A stretch of 64,000 nucleotides of DNA, from the NCBI GenBank assembly GCA_009783265.1, contig WRHM01000002.1:1-64000 (forward strand). The letters are read 5' to 3'. Origin of the DNA: Oscillospiraceae bacterium. GTDB lineage: Bacteria; Bacillota; Clostridia; Oscillospirales; WRJC01. Numbering within the stretch: the stretch's first letter is position 1; the number at the start of each line of letters is the position of its first letter. Shown piece by piece: positions 44,037 through 51,833 of this stretch. A model generated the notes under the pieces. That model was given only the letters and a program-made list of their open reading frames with translations. It searched no databases and was not told where the DNA came from. Position numbers and translations under genes: made by a program.

Positions 44037-44093
44037 TTGACTTTTTATATAATATATTATATAATTAAAGTAAATTATATTTACTTTAATTAT
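44037..44093 (+). promoter_or_regulatory. Promoter and large palindromic operator for the XRE-TPR regulator
   Basis: TTGACT (44037-44042) and TATAAT (44060-44065) with a 17-nt spacer. A perfect inverted repeat with 15-nt arms and a TAT centre spans 44061-44093 (ATAATTAAAGTAAAT and its complement), covering the -10 box and the likely start. The regulator itself may bind it. The AT-rich hairpin followed by TTTTT could also help end pyrE transcripts. Confidence 0.65.
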
Positions 44094-44125
44094 TTTTAAT
44101 TTTTTTATAGGTGATTGATAAATTT

Positions 44126-45031
44126 ATGGAAAACACAAATAAAATAAAAGAATTGAGTCTGGGGAAAAAAATCCGCCAGATAAGAATAGATAGAAAAATA
44201 ACCCAGCAGGAGCTTGTCGGGGATTTTATAACCCGAAATATGCTGAGCCAAATTGAAAACGACGTCGCCACGCCGTCTATAAAAACGCTGCAATATATAG
44301 CTGATCATCTTGAAGTGCCGTTATCTTTTTTAATGGTGGGCGAACACGACGACGATTTTAATAAAAATTACGAATTTGACGATGTGGAGACGATAAGCTC
44401 AAAAGCCAAACAAATATATTTTGAGGGCGATTATTTAAAATATATAGAAATATGCGAAAATAATCCTGAAATCATCAGCAATATTAAAGATAACAAATAT
44501 CAGAAAGAAAACGCAATGCTTTTAGGGTTTGCATGTCTGGAAGCGGCTTCTGAATTTTTTATAGGCGGCGAAAAAAACAAATGTATGGATTATTGTAAAA
44601 AAGCCGAAAACTGCGTTAATAATTTAAGTGAATTTACTCAGGGAAAGCAAATAAAACGTCAGGCGGAATTATATAGATTTTTATGCCAGCCTGTACTGAC
44701 AGAAAACGGTGAAGAATATAAGCCGTCAAAAATAGTGAATATTAATAATATTAATTCAGATAATTTTATATATAAAACATTTGACGAAAACGGGGTTTGC
44801 AGGTTTAAAATAATGGCGGCGCACAGATGTCTGCAAAAAAACGACCCGGAAAATGCGCTGGGATATTTGCGCGACGTCGAAATATTTTTGGAAGATTTAG
44901 ATAATCATCCGTATAAAAAAGATTTGTATAAACTTTTTGAGATGTATTATGTAAAAGTAGAAGATTACCGGAACGCGCATTTATACAGCTCTAAAATTTT
45001 GAGTTTATATGCCGGGCAAAATAAGAAATAA
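44126..45031 (+). CDS. XRE-family transcription regulator with TPR-like C-terminal domain
   Basis: The 301-residue protein has an N-terminal helix-turn-helix of the Cro/C1 type (LGKKIRQIRIDRKITQQELV, then NMLSQIENDVATPSIKTLQY; residues about 12-70). A helical TPR-like region (about 90-300) follows, as in the Rgg/PlcR/RNPP group, whose members bind short peptides or other small ligands. The start ATG 44126 is chosen because AGGTGAT lies 9 nt before it; an in-frame GTG 15 nt earlier overlaps that site. A small membrane protein gene follows 18 nt later. Control of its own promoter through the 33-nt palindrome upstream is likely. Confidence 0.88.
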   Translation: MENTNKIKELSLGKKIRQIRIDRKITQQELVGDFITRNMLSQIENDVATPSIKTLQYIADHLEVPLSFLMVGEHDDDFNKNYEFDDVETISSKAKQIYFEGDYLKYIEICENNPEIISNIKDNKYQKENAMLLGFACLEAASEFFIGGEKNKCMDYCKKAENCVNNLSEFTQGKQIKRQAELYRFLCQPVLTENGEEYKPSKIVNINNINSDNFIYKTFDENGVCRFKIMAAHRCLQKNDPENALGYLRDVEIFLEDLDNHPYKKDLYKLFEMYYVKVEDYRNAHLYSSKILSLYAGQNKK

Positions 45032-45049
45032 ACGACAGGAGAAAAAATA

Positions 45050-45568
45050 ATGACATATTTGAAAAATGCTTTGTTATACATAGTTTATTTATTCGGAGCG
45101 TCTTTACTGGCACTTGTAATGTCAATTTTAAGTTATATAGTAAATGCAATAACAATGGATGAATATATACGGACTTTGTTTTTGACAATAATCATGATAT
45201 TATCAATGATTATTACTTTATACATTATATTTTATCAATTAGGTTACAAGAGAGCAAGTAGTCACGAAAATTATAAAAAGTTTGAATTATTAATAAGTAT
45301 TTTATTAACTATCGCAATACATTTTATAATAGCATTATTATCAAATTTTTTTTCGTTTTTATATTTACCAGTAGCCTATTTAGGCGGATTAATTATAGGC
45401 AATACTTATATTGATACAATAGCGTCGCTTGTAAATACACATTTTCATATTATGATTTTATCGTATTTTTTAATGATGATACCGCTTATAGCGTCGATGA
45501 TATTTGGGTTTAATAAAGGTGCGAAAAAACGACAAAAAGATAGAAAAAAGGTAGTATCTGGTAACTAA
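45050..45568 (+). CDS. Integral membrane protein, partner of the XRE-TPR regulator
   Basis: The 172-residue protein has five hydrophobic segments (about 5-30, 42-62, 76-98, 102-122 and 132-152) and a basic tail (KGAKKRQKDRKKV). I do not recognise the family. It follows the regulator gene by 18 nt, with GACAGGAGA before ATG 45050, and belongs to the same transcript. Peptide-responsive regulators are sometimes encoded with a membrane protein that they control; nothing here proves that. A REP-type transposase pseudogene follows. Confidence 0.75.
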   Translation: MTYLKNALLYIVYLFGASLLALVMSILSYIVNAITMDEYIRTLFLTIIMILSMIITLYIIFYQLGYKRASSHENYKKFELLISILLTIAIHFIIALLSNFFSFLYLPVAYLGGLIIGNTYIDTIASLVNTHFHIMILSYFLMMIPLIASMIFGFNKGAKKRQKDRKKVVSGN

Positions 45569-45785
45569 CCGATAAATAAACATTAATTTTACGTAAATTT
45601 TACTTGAAAAATATAAAAATTATATTATAATATATATATCGACAAATATTTTAGGTGGTGAATGTATGAAAGAATTACCAGCCAGAAAAAGCATTCGCCT
45701 AAAAGGGTATGATTATTCAAACGCAGGATATTATTTTCTAACGATGTGTGTTGAGGACGGACATGAGATGCTGGGTACGGTTGTC

Positions 45786-45811
45786 GTAGGGGACGGCGTC
45801 CTCGACGTCCC
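45786..45811 (+). repeat. REP-like repeat copy inside the transposase gene
   Basis: This 26-nt copy (GTAGGGGACGGCG... GACGTCCC) is identical to 6886-6911. It is read in frame as part of the transposase. Confidence 0.8.
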
Positions 45812-45983
45812 GTTCGTAGAGTTATCCGAATACGGTATAATTGCAGAAAAACGTATTTGCGCAATAGATGATCATTACGAACACATATCGATTCAGAATT
45901 ATGTCGTCATGCCAAATCATATTCATATATTATTGGCTGTATTAATCGATAGGGAAACCGAGACGAATATAAAATGTAACGGT

Positions 45984-46005
45984 CGTCGAGGACGCCGTCC
46001 CCTAC
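45984..46005 (-). repeat. Inverted REP-like repeat copy inside the transposase gene
   Basis: This 22-nt reverse complement of the repeat (CGTCGAGGACGCC...CCCTAC) lies immediately before the point where the transposase reading frame shifts. Confidence 0.75.
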
Positions 46006-46219
46006 AAATGCGGTTATACCGTCGTTTATTTCTACATTGAAACGGTTTATACATAAAGATTGCGGTTTTGTATTGTTTCAACGTGGTTGTCACGACCGTA
46101 TAATTCGTGACGAAGCCGAATATCAAATCAGATGGAATTATATAGACAATAACCCAATACGGTGGGCGGAAGACGATTATTTTATTATATAATATTTAAA
46201 ACTATAGGGAAGTAAAAGT

Positions 46220-48319
46220 ATGAAAGACGGAGAATATAAAAATTATTTTGCAAACAGGGAATTATCTTTTTTGAATTTTAATAAAAGAGTTCTGGAAGAA
46301 TCTGCGGACAAATCTGTGCCGCTTCTTGAAAGATTTAAGTTTATTTCGATATTTCATTCTAATTTAGACGAATTTTATATGATCAGGGTAGGCAGTTTAT
46401 ACGAAAAATCTTTGCTTAAAGACGATGGATTAAACGATAATAAAACCGGCTGGAGCCCCGATAAGCAGCTTAGAGAAATTTTTCGCGCGACAAAAGAATT
46501 ATATGTCGAAGCTGATAAAATGTTCTGGAACGCCGCGGCTTTACTTGATGAAAAAAATATAAAATACTGCAAATTCGACGGACTCAAAGAAAACGAAAGA
46601 AAATGGCTTAAAAATTATTTCAGGCGTGAAATAATGCCGCTTTTATCACCTCAGATAATAGATTCAAAACATCCTTTCCCGCATCTTTTCAATAAACAGA
46701 TATATATAATTCTTGAATTAATTCATGAAAATAAAAATTCTTACGGGATTATATCCCAGAATAAAAATATAGACAGGATAATTAAAATCCCGGCAAAAGA
46801 TAAAGAATATAAATATATTTTATCAGAAGATGTTATATATAAATACGCAAAAGAATTATTTAAAAAGCATAAAGTCTTATCTAAATTTTTAATAAGAATA
46901 ACGAGAAATGCCGATATAACCGTTGAAGATTCTTTTTCGGATTATGAGAGCTATAATTCAAATATAGACTACCGGACATACATGAACGATATTTTAAAAA
47001 AAAGAGGCAAACTCGCGCCTGTCAGGCTTGAATTAAATAACGCGTATAAAAACAGAATAAACGCTTTGAAAAAATATTTATGCCCGAAATTGAATATCCG
47101 CGAGGATCAGGTTTTTATTTCAAATGCTCCGTTAGACCAGAATTTTATTTTTGAAATCAAAGAAAAAATAGAAAAAACAGGCGAATTAAATGAACTTTTA
47201 GCCGATGATATGCTGTATCCAGCGATAAATCCGGTTTCACCGGATAAAATAAACGCAATTTCTTCTGTTATTAAAACAATCGAAACGGGCAGGGAAGATA
47301 TATTTTTGCATTTTCCAAGGCATACTATAAAATCATATCTTAAACTATTAGAAGAAGCCGTATATGATCCCGATACTGTAGGCGTAAAAATAACGCTATA
47401 CAGGCTAAGTGAAAATTCCCAGATAATAAATTATTTATGCAGTCTTGCCGAAATGGGGAAAGACGTCACGGCAGTCGTCGAGCTTCAGGCGCGTTTTGAC
47501 GAAGAAAATAATATAAACTGGTCAAAAAGATTAGAAGAAGCAGGCTGTAATGTTATATACGGGATAGACGGCTATAAGATACATTCGAAAATCACGCTTA
47601 TCACAAAAAAATCCGGAAACGATATAAAATATATAACGCATTTAGGCACGGGAAATTATAACGAAAAAACCGCGAAATTATACACGGACGTAGGAATTAT
47701 TACGTCTGATACAAATATCGGCAAAGACGCTTTAAAATTTTTTAATTCTATAACGACATCAGACCCAACAGACGATTATTCATGTTTGCTTGTTGCGCCC
47801 CTGCAATTTAAAAGCGAAATAATAAAATTTATAAACGAAGAAATCGAAAACGTCAGGGCAGGGAAGAGTGGATATATAAAATTAAAAATGAATTCGCTGA
47901 CAGATAAAGCTATAATCGAGGAATTGGTAAAAGCATCACAGAACGGCGTCAAAGTTGATTTATTGATACGGGGGATATGCTGTTTATTGCCCGGAATCAA
48001 AGATAAAACCGAAAATATAAGGGTTGTAAGCATAGTTGGGCGTTTTTTAGAGCATTCGCGGATATTTATTTTCGGAAAAGATAAAGTTTATATAAGCTCT
48101 GCGGATTTGATGACGCGGAACACGACAAGGCGGCTTGAGATTGCCGCCCCGGTATTCGACGAAAAAATAAAAGCCGAACTTGAAAAAATATTTGATTTAT
48201 ATTTTAAAGATAACGTAAAATCGCGTGAATTATGCTCAAACGGCACATATAAAAAAATCGACGGGGTATTCGAAAATTATATCGACGCGCAGGACAAATT
48301 ATTTGTGAATGTAAAATAA
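46220..48319 (+). CDS. ppk1: Polyphosphate kinase 1
   Basis: The 699-residue enzyme makes long-chain inorganic polyphosphate from the terminal phosphate of ATP. It has the PPK1 order: the N-terminal domain with YFANRELSFLNFNKRVLEES, the head domain, then two PLD-like domains. The autophosphorylated His is in DGYKIHSKITLITK, and the second His region is FLEHSRIFIFG. ELQARFDEENNINW and YITHLGTGNYNEKTAKLYTD are family blocks. Length is normal. ATG 46220 follows AGGGAAG. It is a single gene with a clear terminator. Polyphosphate is often linked to stress and sporulation, which fits this genome, but no ppx is adjacent. Confidence 0.96.
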   Translation: MKDGEYKNYFANRELSFLNFNKRVLEESADKSVPLLERFKFISIFHSNLDEFYMIRVGSLYEKSLLKDDGLNDNKTGWSPDKQLREIFRATKELYVEADKMFWNAAALLDEKNIKYCKFDGLKENERKWLKNYFRREIMPLLSPQIIDSKHPFPHLFNKQIYIILELIHENKNSYGIISQNKNIDRIIKIPAKDKEYKYILSEDVIYKYAKELFKKHKVLSKFLIRITRNADITVEDSFSDYESYNSNIDYRTYMNDILKKRGKLAPVRLELNNAYKNRINALKKYLCPKLNIREDQVFISNAPLDQNFIFEIKEKIEKTGELNELLADDMLYPAINPVSPDKINAISSVIKTIETGREDIFLHFPRHTIKSYLKLLEEAVYDPDTVGVKITLYRLSENSQIINYLCSLAEMGKDVTAVVELQARFDEENNINWSKRLEEAGCNVIYGIDGYKIHSKITLITKKSGNDIKYITHLGTGNYNEKTAKLYTDVGIITSDTNIGKDALKFFNSITTSDPTDDYSCLLVAPLQFKSEIIKFINEEIENVRAGKSGYIKLKMNSLTDKAIIEELVKASQNGVKVDLLIRGICCLLPGIKDKTENIRVVSIVGRFLEHSRIFIFGKDKVYISSADLMTRNTTRRLEIAAPVFDEKIKAELEKIFDLYFKDNVKSRELCSNGTYKKIDGVFENYIDAQDKLFVNVK

Positions 48320-48324
48320 ATTAT

Positions 48325-48350
48325 AAAGGCGGGTTTTATACCCGCCTTTT
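48325..48350 (+). terminator. Terminator of ppk1
   Basis: AAAGGCGGG TTTTATA CCCGCCTTTT hairpin 5 nt after the ppk1 stop. The A and T flanks also allow it to serve the converging BlaI-like gene. Confidence 0.9.
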
Positions 48351-48381
48351 GCATTTTAAAATATAATATAACATGTTTGTT

Positions 48382-48744
48382 TTATTTCACTTTTGAATTT
48401 ATCAATTTTTTAAGCTTTTCTATCTCTTCCAAACTAAGCGAACCGTTGTCAAGCAAAGACGCAACCAACCTGTCGGCGGAACCGTCGTACATATTATTAA
48501 TTAGTTCCGCAGTTTCATATTTTTGAGCTTCTTCTTTTGTGATTAAAGCGTGGCATATAAAATCGCCGCCTTTATTCTCGATAATATTTTTATCAATGCA
48601 TCGTTTTATTATCGTATATGTAGTAGATTTATTCCAGCCGACTTCTTTATTTAATATTTTTACAATTTGTTTTGCGGTAGTGTCGCCATTTTTCCACAGG
48701 ATATTTAATATTTTTAATTCTGAGTTAAACAATTTTATTTCCAT
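48382..48744 (-). CDS. BlaI/MecI/CopY-type winged-helix repressor
   Basis: The 120-residue protein has the BlaI layout: a winged helix (ELKILNILWKNGDTTAKQIV, then GWNKSTTYTIIKRCIDKNII; residues about 8-75) and a C-terminal dimer helix pair (LVASLLDNGSLSLEEIEKLK). Such repressors bind palindromes with TAC/GTA cores and are released when cut by a BlaR1-type sensor protease or by other signals. No BlaR1 gene or beta-lactamase gene is adjacent. The start at ATG 48744 is favoured by GAAAGAA upstream over a GTG three codons earlier. Two operator-like palindromes cover its own promoter. Confidence 0.9.
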   Translation of the reverse strand: MEIKLFNSELKILNILWKNGDTTAKQIVKILNKEVGWNKSTTYTIIKRCIDKNIIENKGGDFICHALITKEEAQKYETAELINNMYDGSADRLVASLLDNGSLSLEEIEKLKKLINSKVK

Positions 48745-48793
48745 GATTATCACATTCTTTCAAAGGTTTAAATATTTATTTTATAAATTTATT

Positions 48794-48847
48794 GTCTACA
48801 CGAGTAGACTGCGTATATAGTCTACCACAGTAAACTGGTTTTGTCAA
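48794..48847 (-). promoter_or_regulatory. Promoter with two BlaI-type operators
   Basis: Minus-strand TTGACA (48847-48842) and TAGACT (48824-48819), 17-nt spacer. Operator 1 at 48794-48809 is a perfect palindrome GTCTAC-ACGA-GTAGAC. Operator 2 at 48819-48836 is AGTCTAC-CACA-GTAAACT with one mismatch and overlaps the -10 box. The shared TAC-n4-GTA core fits BlaI/MecI sites, so the repressor should control itself and perhaps other copies of this site. Confidence 0.75.
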
Positions 48848-49016
48848 GTGTTTTTTTATAAAAAATAAAAAATTTCTATAAATTTATGTAAGATTTTTAA
48901 TTTTGAAAACGTATGTATATATAGACGCATCAAAAATAATCATTAATCATAAAAATAAAAGAAAGGTGCGGATTTATATAGATTATATTAACGTAAAATT
49001 AACGGGTGCGGAAAAT

Positions 49017-49538
49017 ATGAACGATATATTTGAAGTCAATAATAATTTTTATAACAAATATAATACTCAGATACGCATAATCGTTACGAGGATTTTAAAT
49101 TCCGCAAATCAAGTCAATGATATTGACGATTGCGTTAACACTGTATATTTAGAATTAATGGAAAAATTGCAGCAATATAACGAAGTACGCGGAAGTATGG
49201 CCGCTTTTGTCGCGGTAATCGCGCGTTCTACAGCATTGAGTTATTGCAGGAGCAATATGCGTAAGCCCGGAGAATTAATCGGCAGCGAGAAAATTGATTT
49301 TATAACCGAACCTTTTGAATTTGAAGATACGATAGAATTTAAAATGCTTGTTGAAAACATACTAAAAAAATTAAAACAAAAGGAACGCGATTTATTTACT
49401 ATGAGATATATACTCTATTATTCATCGGAAGAAACCGCGAAATTATTAAAAATTACGCGAAACGCAGCCGATGTCCGGGTAAACAGGTTAAAACGCAAAA
49501 TTAAAAGCTTTTTAATAAAAGGAGGAGTAAATTTATGA
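49017..49538 (+). CDS. ECF-type RNA polymerase sigma factor
   Basis: The 173-residue protein has region 2 (VNDIDDCVNTVYLELMEKLQ, with GSMAAFVAVIARSTALSYCR) and region 4 (LFTMRYILYYSSEETAKLLK, then TRNAADVRVNRLKRKIKSF). This is the two-domain plan of extracytoplasmic-function sigma factors. I place the start at ATG 49017 (weak GGGTGCGG before it); an upstream in-frame ATG at 48903 would add 38 residues without sigma similarity. Its stop overlaps the next gene's start (ATGA), so the membrane RCC1-repeat protein is its likely anti-sigma factor. Confidence 0.85.
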   Translation: MNDIFEVNNNFYNKYNTQIRIIVTRILNSANQVNDIDDCVNTVYLELMEKLQQYNEVRGSMAAFVAVIARSTALSYCRSNMRKPGELIGSEKIDFITEPFEFEDTIEFKMLVENILKKLKQKERDLFTMRYILYYSSEETAKLLKITRNAADVRVNRLKRKIKSFLIKGGVNL

Positions 49539-51262
49539 AAAACGAATATTTTATAGATAATATAAGTGACGAAACGCTTGTGAATTTAATTGACGGGACG
49601 CTAAAACTTGAAAAAAATCAAAAAACAAAAAATAATAAATTAAATATATTAAAATTAATTCCGGCAGTTGCCGCGATAGTTTTAATTATAGGGCTTATGA
49701 ATATACTTCCAAATCTTAATTTTCAGAAATTTACCCCGGGTTCGAATACGGGAATGAACGGCGGGGGATATTTTGAGGAAATTGAATTAGACGGATTAAA
49801 AGAACCAATAGTCGATATATATTCAAATTCTATGGTTTATGGCGCGATAGACGCTGACGGAAAAGTATATATGTGGGGCAGCAATATTTTTGGGCAGCTC
49901 GATATTCCTGAAAATCTGCCGCCTATAAAAAAAATCGGTATAGGTTCTTACTGCGTTATAGCATTAGGCGAGGACGGCAAATTATACGGTTGGGGAACAA
50001 ACGAAAAAGAAGCAATGGATTTTTTAGGTATTGACGGGATTTTTATTGATGTAGACGCAAACGGTTATCATACGGCGGCGGTATCTTCCGACGGTAAAGT
50101 GTATAAATGGGGAACGTCAAATATGGGCGGGCAGGAACACGTGCCTGTTGATTTGCCTCCGATAGTTTCGGTTCAATGCAATGTATATGCCACAACTGTA
50201 ATAGACGCTGACGGAAATGTTTATAAATGGGGACTAAACAGAAACAGTATTTATAACGACGATTTATTTAAAAACGTAAAAACTAAAATGGCGGCAGTTT
50301 TGCCTTATGATACGATAGTTCTCGGCAAAGACGGCAATATATATGGAGAAGTTCCGCGCAGCAATTTAAATTATAAATACAAAAAACAGCCTGATATAAA
50401 AAATATCAAATCAATCTGCGGCGGAATGATGAATGTTGCCGCTATAGACGATAATGGCAAATTATACATTTGGGGCGAATATGATTATATCCCGGGTTCG
50501 CCGTCAATTATAGATATTCCGTCAAATCTGCCTCCAATGGAAAAAGTTTCGATTAGTTATGACAACATGATTGGTCTGGGGCAAAACGGCAAAGTATATC
50601 AATGGGGAAGAAACAGCAATATAGAATATCTTTTATTGAATAATAAAGATTTGGATTATAATTATAGCTTTGACGGTTCAGCCGAGGTAAAAAACTGCGA
50701 TGAATTTGCCGACGCGTTGCAAAATAAAATTAAAACGATATATATCAACGGTATTGTTGACGTTAAAACAGACGCGAATATTTATACGGATCAGGAAATT
50801 TATATAATGCCCGGCGGCGTTTTAAATATAAATACGTTAAATTTCTTTTGCAAAGGCGATATTGTAAATGACGGAGTTATTAACGTGTACGGCAGATTGC
50901 TTGTTTTTAAAGAACCTTCAAAGTTTGGAATTTTAAATAACGCCGGATTAGGAAAATACACGGGATACAGCGGTGAAATATCGTATTACTGCCATGAAAT
51001 AACTGTAAGTGAAATAAAACGGATATTAAACGGCGACTTGCCATATACCAGCATATCATTAGCAGCAAGTCAAGGTTACACGTTAGTGATAGACGAAGAT
51101 TATACGTTACCCGAAAATAAAACGCTTTGGTTTAATATAAACACAACGCTTAAAATCGCGAAAAATGTTACTTTTACAGTAAACGGCCGGGTTGAGGCGC
51201 ACACCCAAATTATTAACGACGGTGAAATAATCGGCGATATAAACATAAATATTTATAAATAA
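49535..51262 (+). CDS. Membrane protein with anti-sigma-like N-terminus and extracellular RCC1 repeats
   Basis: The 575-residue protein has a short cytoplasmic region (1-35; ISDETLVNLIDGTLKLEKNQ) and one membrane segment (about 40-60). Outside, about six RCC1-type repeats follow (100-370; GAIDADGKVYMWGSNIFGQL, ALGEDGKLYGWGTNEKEAMD, AAIDDNGKLYIWGEYDY). A beta-helix-like region (about 400-575; GGVLNINTLNFFCKGDIVND) ends it. RCC1 repeats build a seven-bladed propeller used for binding. Overlap with the sigma gene (ATGA) and the small cytoplasmic domain suggest it holds the sigma factor and senses an outside signal. The N-terminus lacks a recognisable zinc anti-sigma motif. GGAGGAG precedes ATG 49535. 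Confidence 0.83.
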   Translation: MKNEYFIDNISDETLVNLIDGTLKLEKNQKTKNNKLNILKLIPAVAAIVLIIGLMNILPNLNFQKFTPGSNTGMNGGGYFEEIELDGLKEPIVDIYSNSMVYGAIDADGKVYMWGSNIFGQLDIPENLPPIKKIGIGSYCVIALGEDGKLYGWGTNEKEAMDFLGIDGIFIDVDANGYHTAAVSSDGKVYKWGTSNMGGQEHVPVDLPPIVSVQCNVYATTVIDADGNVYKWGLNRNSIYNDDLFKNVKTKMAAVLPYDTIVLGKDGNIYGEVPRSNLNYKYKKQPDIKNIKSICGGMMNVAAIDDNGKLYIWGEYDYIPGSPSIIDIPSNLPPMEKVSISYDNMIGLGQNGKVYQWGRNSNIEYLLLNNKDLDYNYSFDGSAEVKNCDEFADALQNKIKTIYINGIVDVKTDANIYTDQEIYIMPGGVLNINTLNFFCKGDIVNDGVINVYGRLLVFKEPSKFGILNNAGLGKYTGYSGEISYYCHEITVSEIKRILNGDLPYTSISLAASQGYTLVIDEDYTLPENKTLWFNINTTLKIAKNVTFTVNGRVEAHTQIINDGEIIGDININIYK

Positions 51263-51280
51263 ATTTTAATAAATTTTTTA

Positions 51281-51316
51281 CAGGGGCTGAAAATTTTCAG
51301 CCCCTGCGTTTTATTT
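51281..51316 (+). terminator. Terminator of the sigma/RCC1 operon
   Basis: A perfect 13-bp inverted repeat CAGGGGCTGAAAA/TTTTCAGCCCCTG followed by CGTTTTATTTTC. Confidence 0.9.
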
Positions 51317-51323
51317 TCTTTGT

Positions 51324-51364
51324 CTCCCCTATATGGGAGTGGGACCGCCGCAGCGGTGGTGGGG
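51324..51364. repeat. Double-hairpin GC-rich repeat downstream of spoVAE
   Basis: CTCCC-CTATAT-GGGAG is followed by ACCGC-CGCA-GCGGT and GGTGGGG. The composition differs sharply from the surroundings and resembles small dispersed repeats of Clostridia genomes. It lies just past the 3' end of spoVAE. Confidence 0.5.
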
Positions 51365-51393
51365 TTTCAAACTTATTTGACTGTATTTATTTC

Positions 51394-51759
51394 CTATTTT
51401 TCTTTGCTGTTGAATATAACCGCAAACGAACTCCCAAATAAAATCACCGCCGCTATACCTGCGGCAGTCGCGGATAATCCTCCTATTAATATACCTAATA
51501 ACCCTTTTTCAACTACAGCTTTCTGCACTCCTTTGGCAAGAGCATATCCAAAACCGCTTAGTGGAACAGTCGCGCCGCTTCCGGCAAAATCTACAAATGG
51601 CTCATATAATCCAAAACCTGTTAAAATAACCCCGGCAACGACATACCCGACGAGTATTCTCGCGGGGGTAAGTTTTGTTTTATCTATTATAATCTGCGCG
51701 ATTACACATAAAATCCCGCCGCATATAAAAACTTTTAAATATTGTAAAAATATATTCAT
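51394..51759 (-). CDS. spoVAE: Stage V sporulation protein AE
   Basis: The 121-residue membrane protein has four hydrophobic segments. It carries the SpoVAE (SpoVAEb) pattern FICGGILCVIAQIIIDKTKL, then TPARILVGYVVAGVILTGFG and GSGATVPLSGFGYALAKGV. SpoVA proteins form the inner-membrane channel that moves dipicolinic acid into the forespore and out again at germination. It lies 74 nt downstream of spoVAD on the same strand, with AAAGAGGTT before ATG 51759. A GC-rich repeat sits between the two genes. Its presence shows the host makes endospores. Confidence 0.95.
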   Translation of the reverse strand: MNIFLQYLKVFICGGILCVIAQIIIDKTKLTPARILVGYVVAGVILTGFGLYEPFVDFAGSGATVPLSGFGYALAKGVQKAVVEKGLLGILIGGLSATAAGIAAVILFGSSFAVIFNSKEK

Positions 51760-51786
51760 AATAACCTCTTTAAAATTTTATTTCTT

Positions 51787-51829
51787 ACCCTCTTTAATTT
51801 AAAGAGGGTGCCGCCAGCAGGCGTCGGGT
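51787..51829. repeat. Palindromic repeat between spoVAD and spoVAE
   Basis: ACCCTCTTT-AATTT-AAAGAGGGT (51787-51809) is a perfect 9-bp foldback, followed by the GC-rich GCCGCCAGCAGGCGTCGGG. It resembles short dispersed repeats often found at gene ends in Clostridia. Confidence 0.5.
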
Positions 51830-51833
51830 GTTT

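Larger units (their letters stand above)
45666..46192 (+). pseudogene. Frameshifted REP-associated (RAYT/IS200-like) tyrosine transposase
   Basis: The first frame (45666-46040) reads KSIRLKGYDYSNAGYYFLTM and the HUH motif VVMPNHIHILL. The C-terminal part continues in another frame (about 46011-46192: STLKRFIHKDCG, RGCHDRIIRDEAEYQIRWNY, IDNNPIRW), with the Tyr-bearing helix and the common ending. Together they make a full-length Y1 transposase interrupted by one frameshift near 46008. Two copies of a GC-rich repeat lie inside the gene: one in frame, adding GDGVLDVP (45786-45811), and one inverted just before the shift (45984-46005). RAYT enzymes are thought to mobilise REP palindromes. Unless rescued by frameshifting, the product is dead. 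Confidence 0.82.

Noticed and set aside
51320-51802. Plus-strand open frame of 160 codons
   Set aside because: It is the antisense shadow of spoVAE and flanking repeats; the minus-strand frame has clear SpoVAE motifs.
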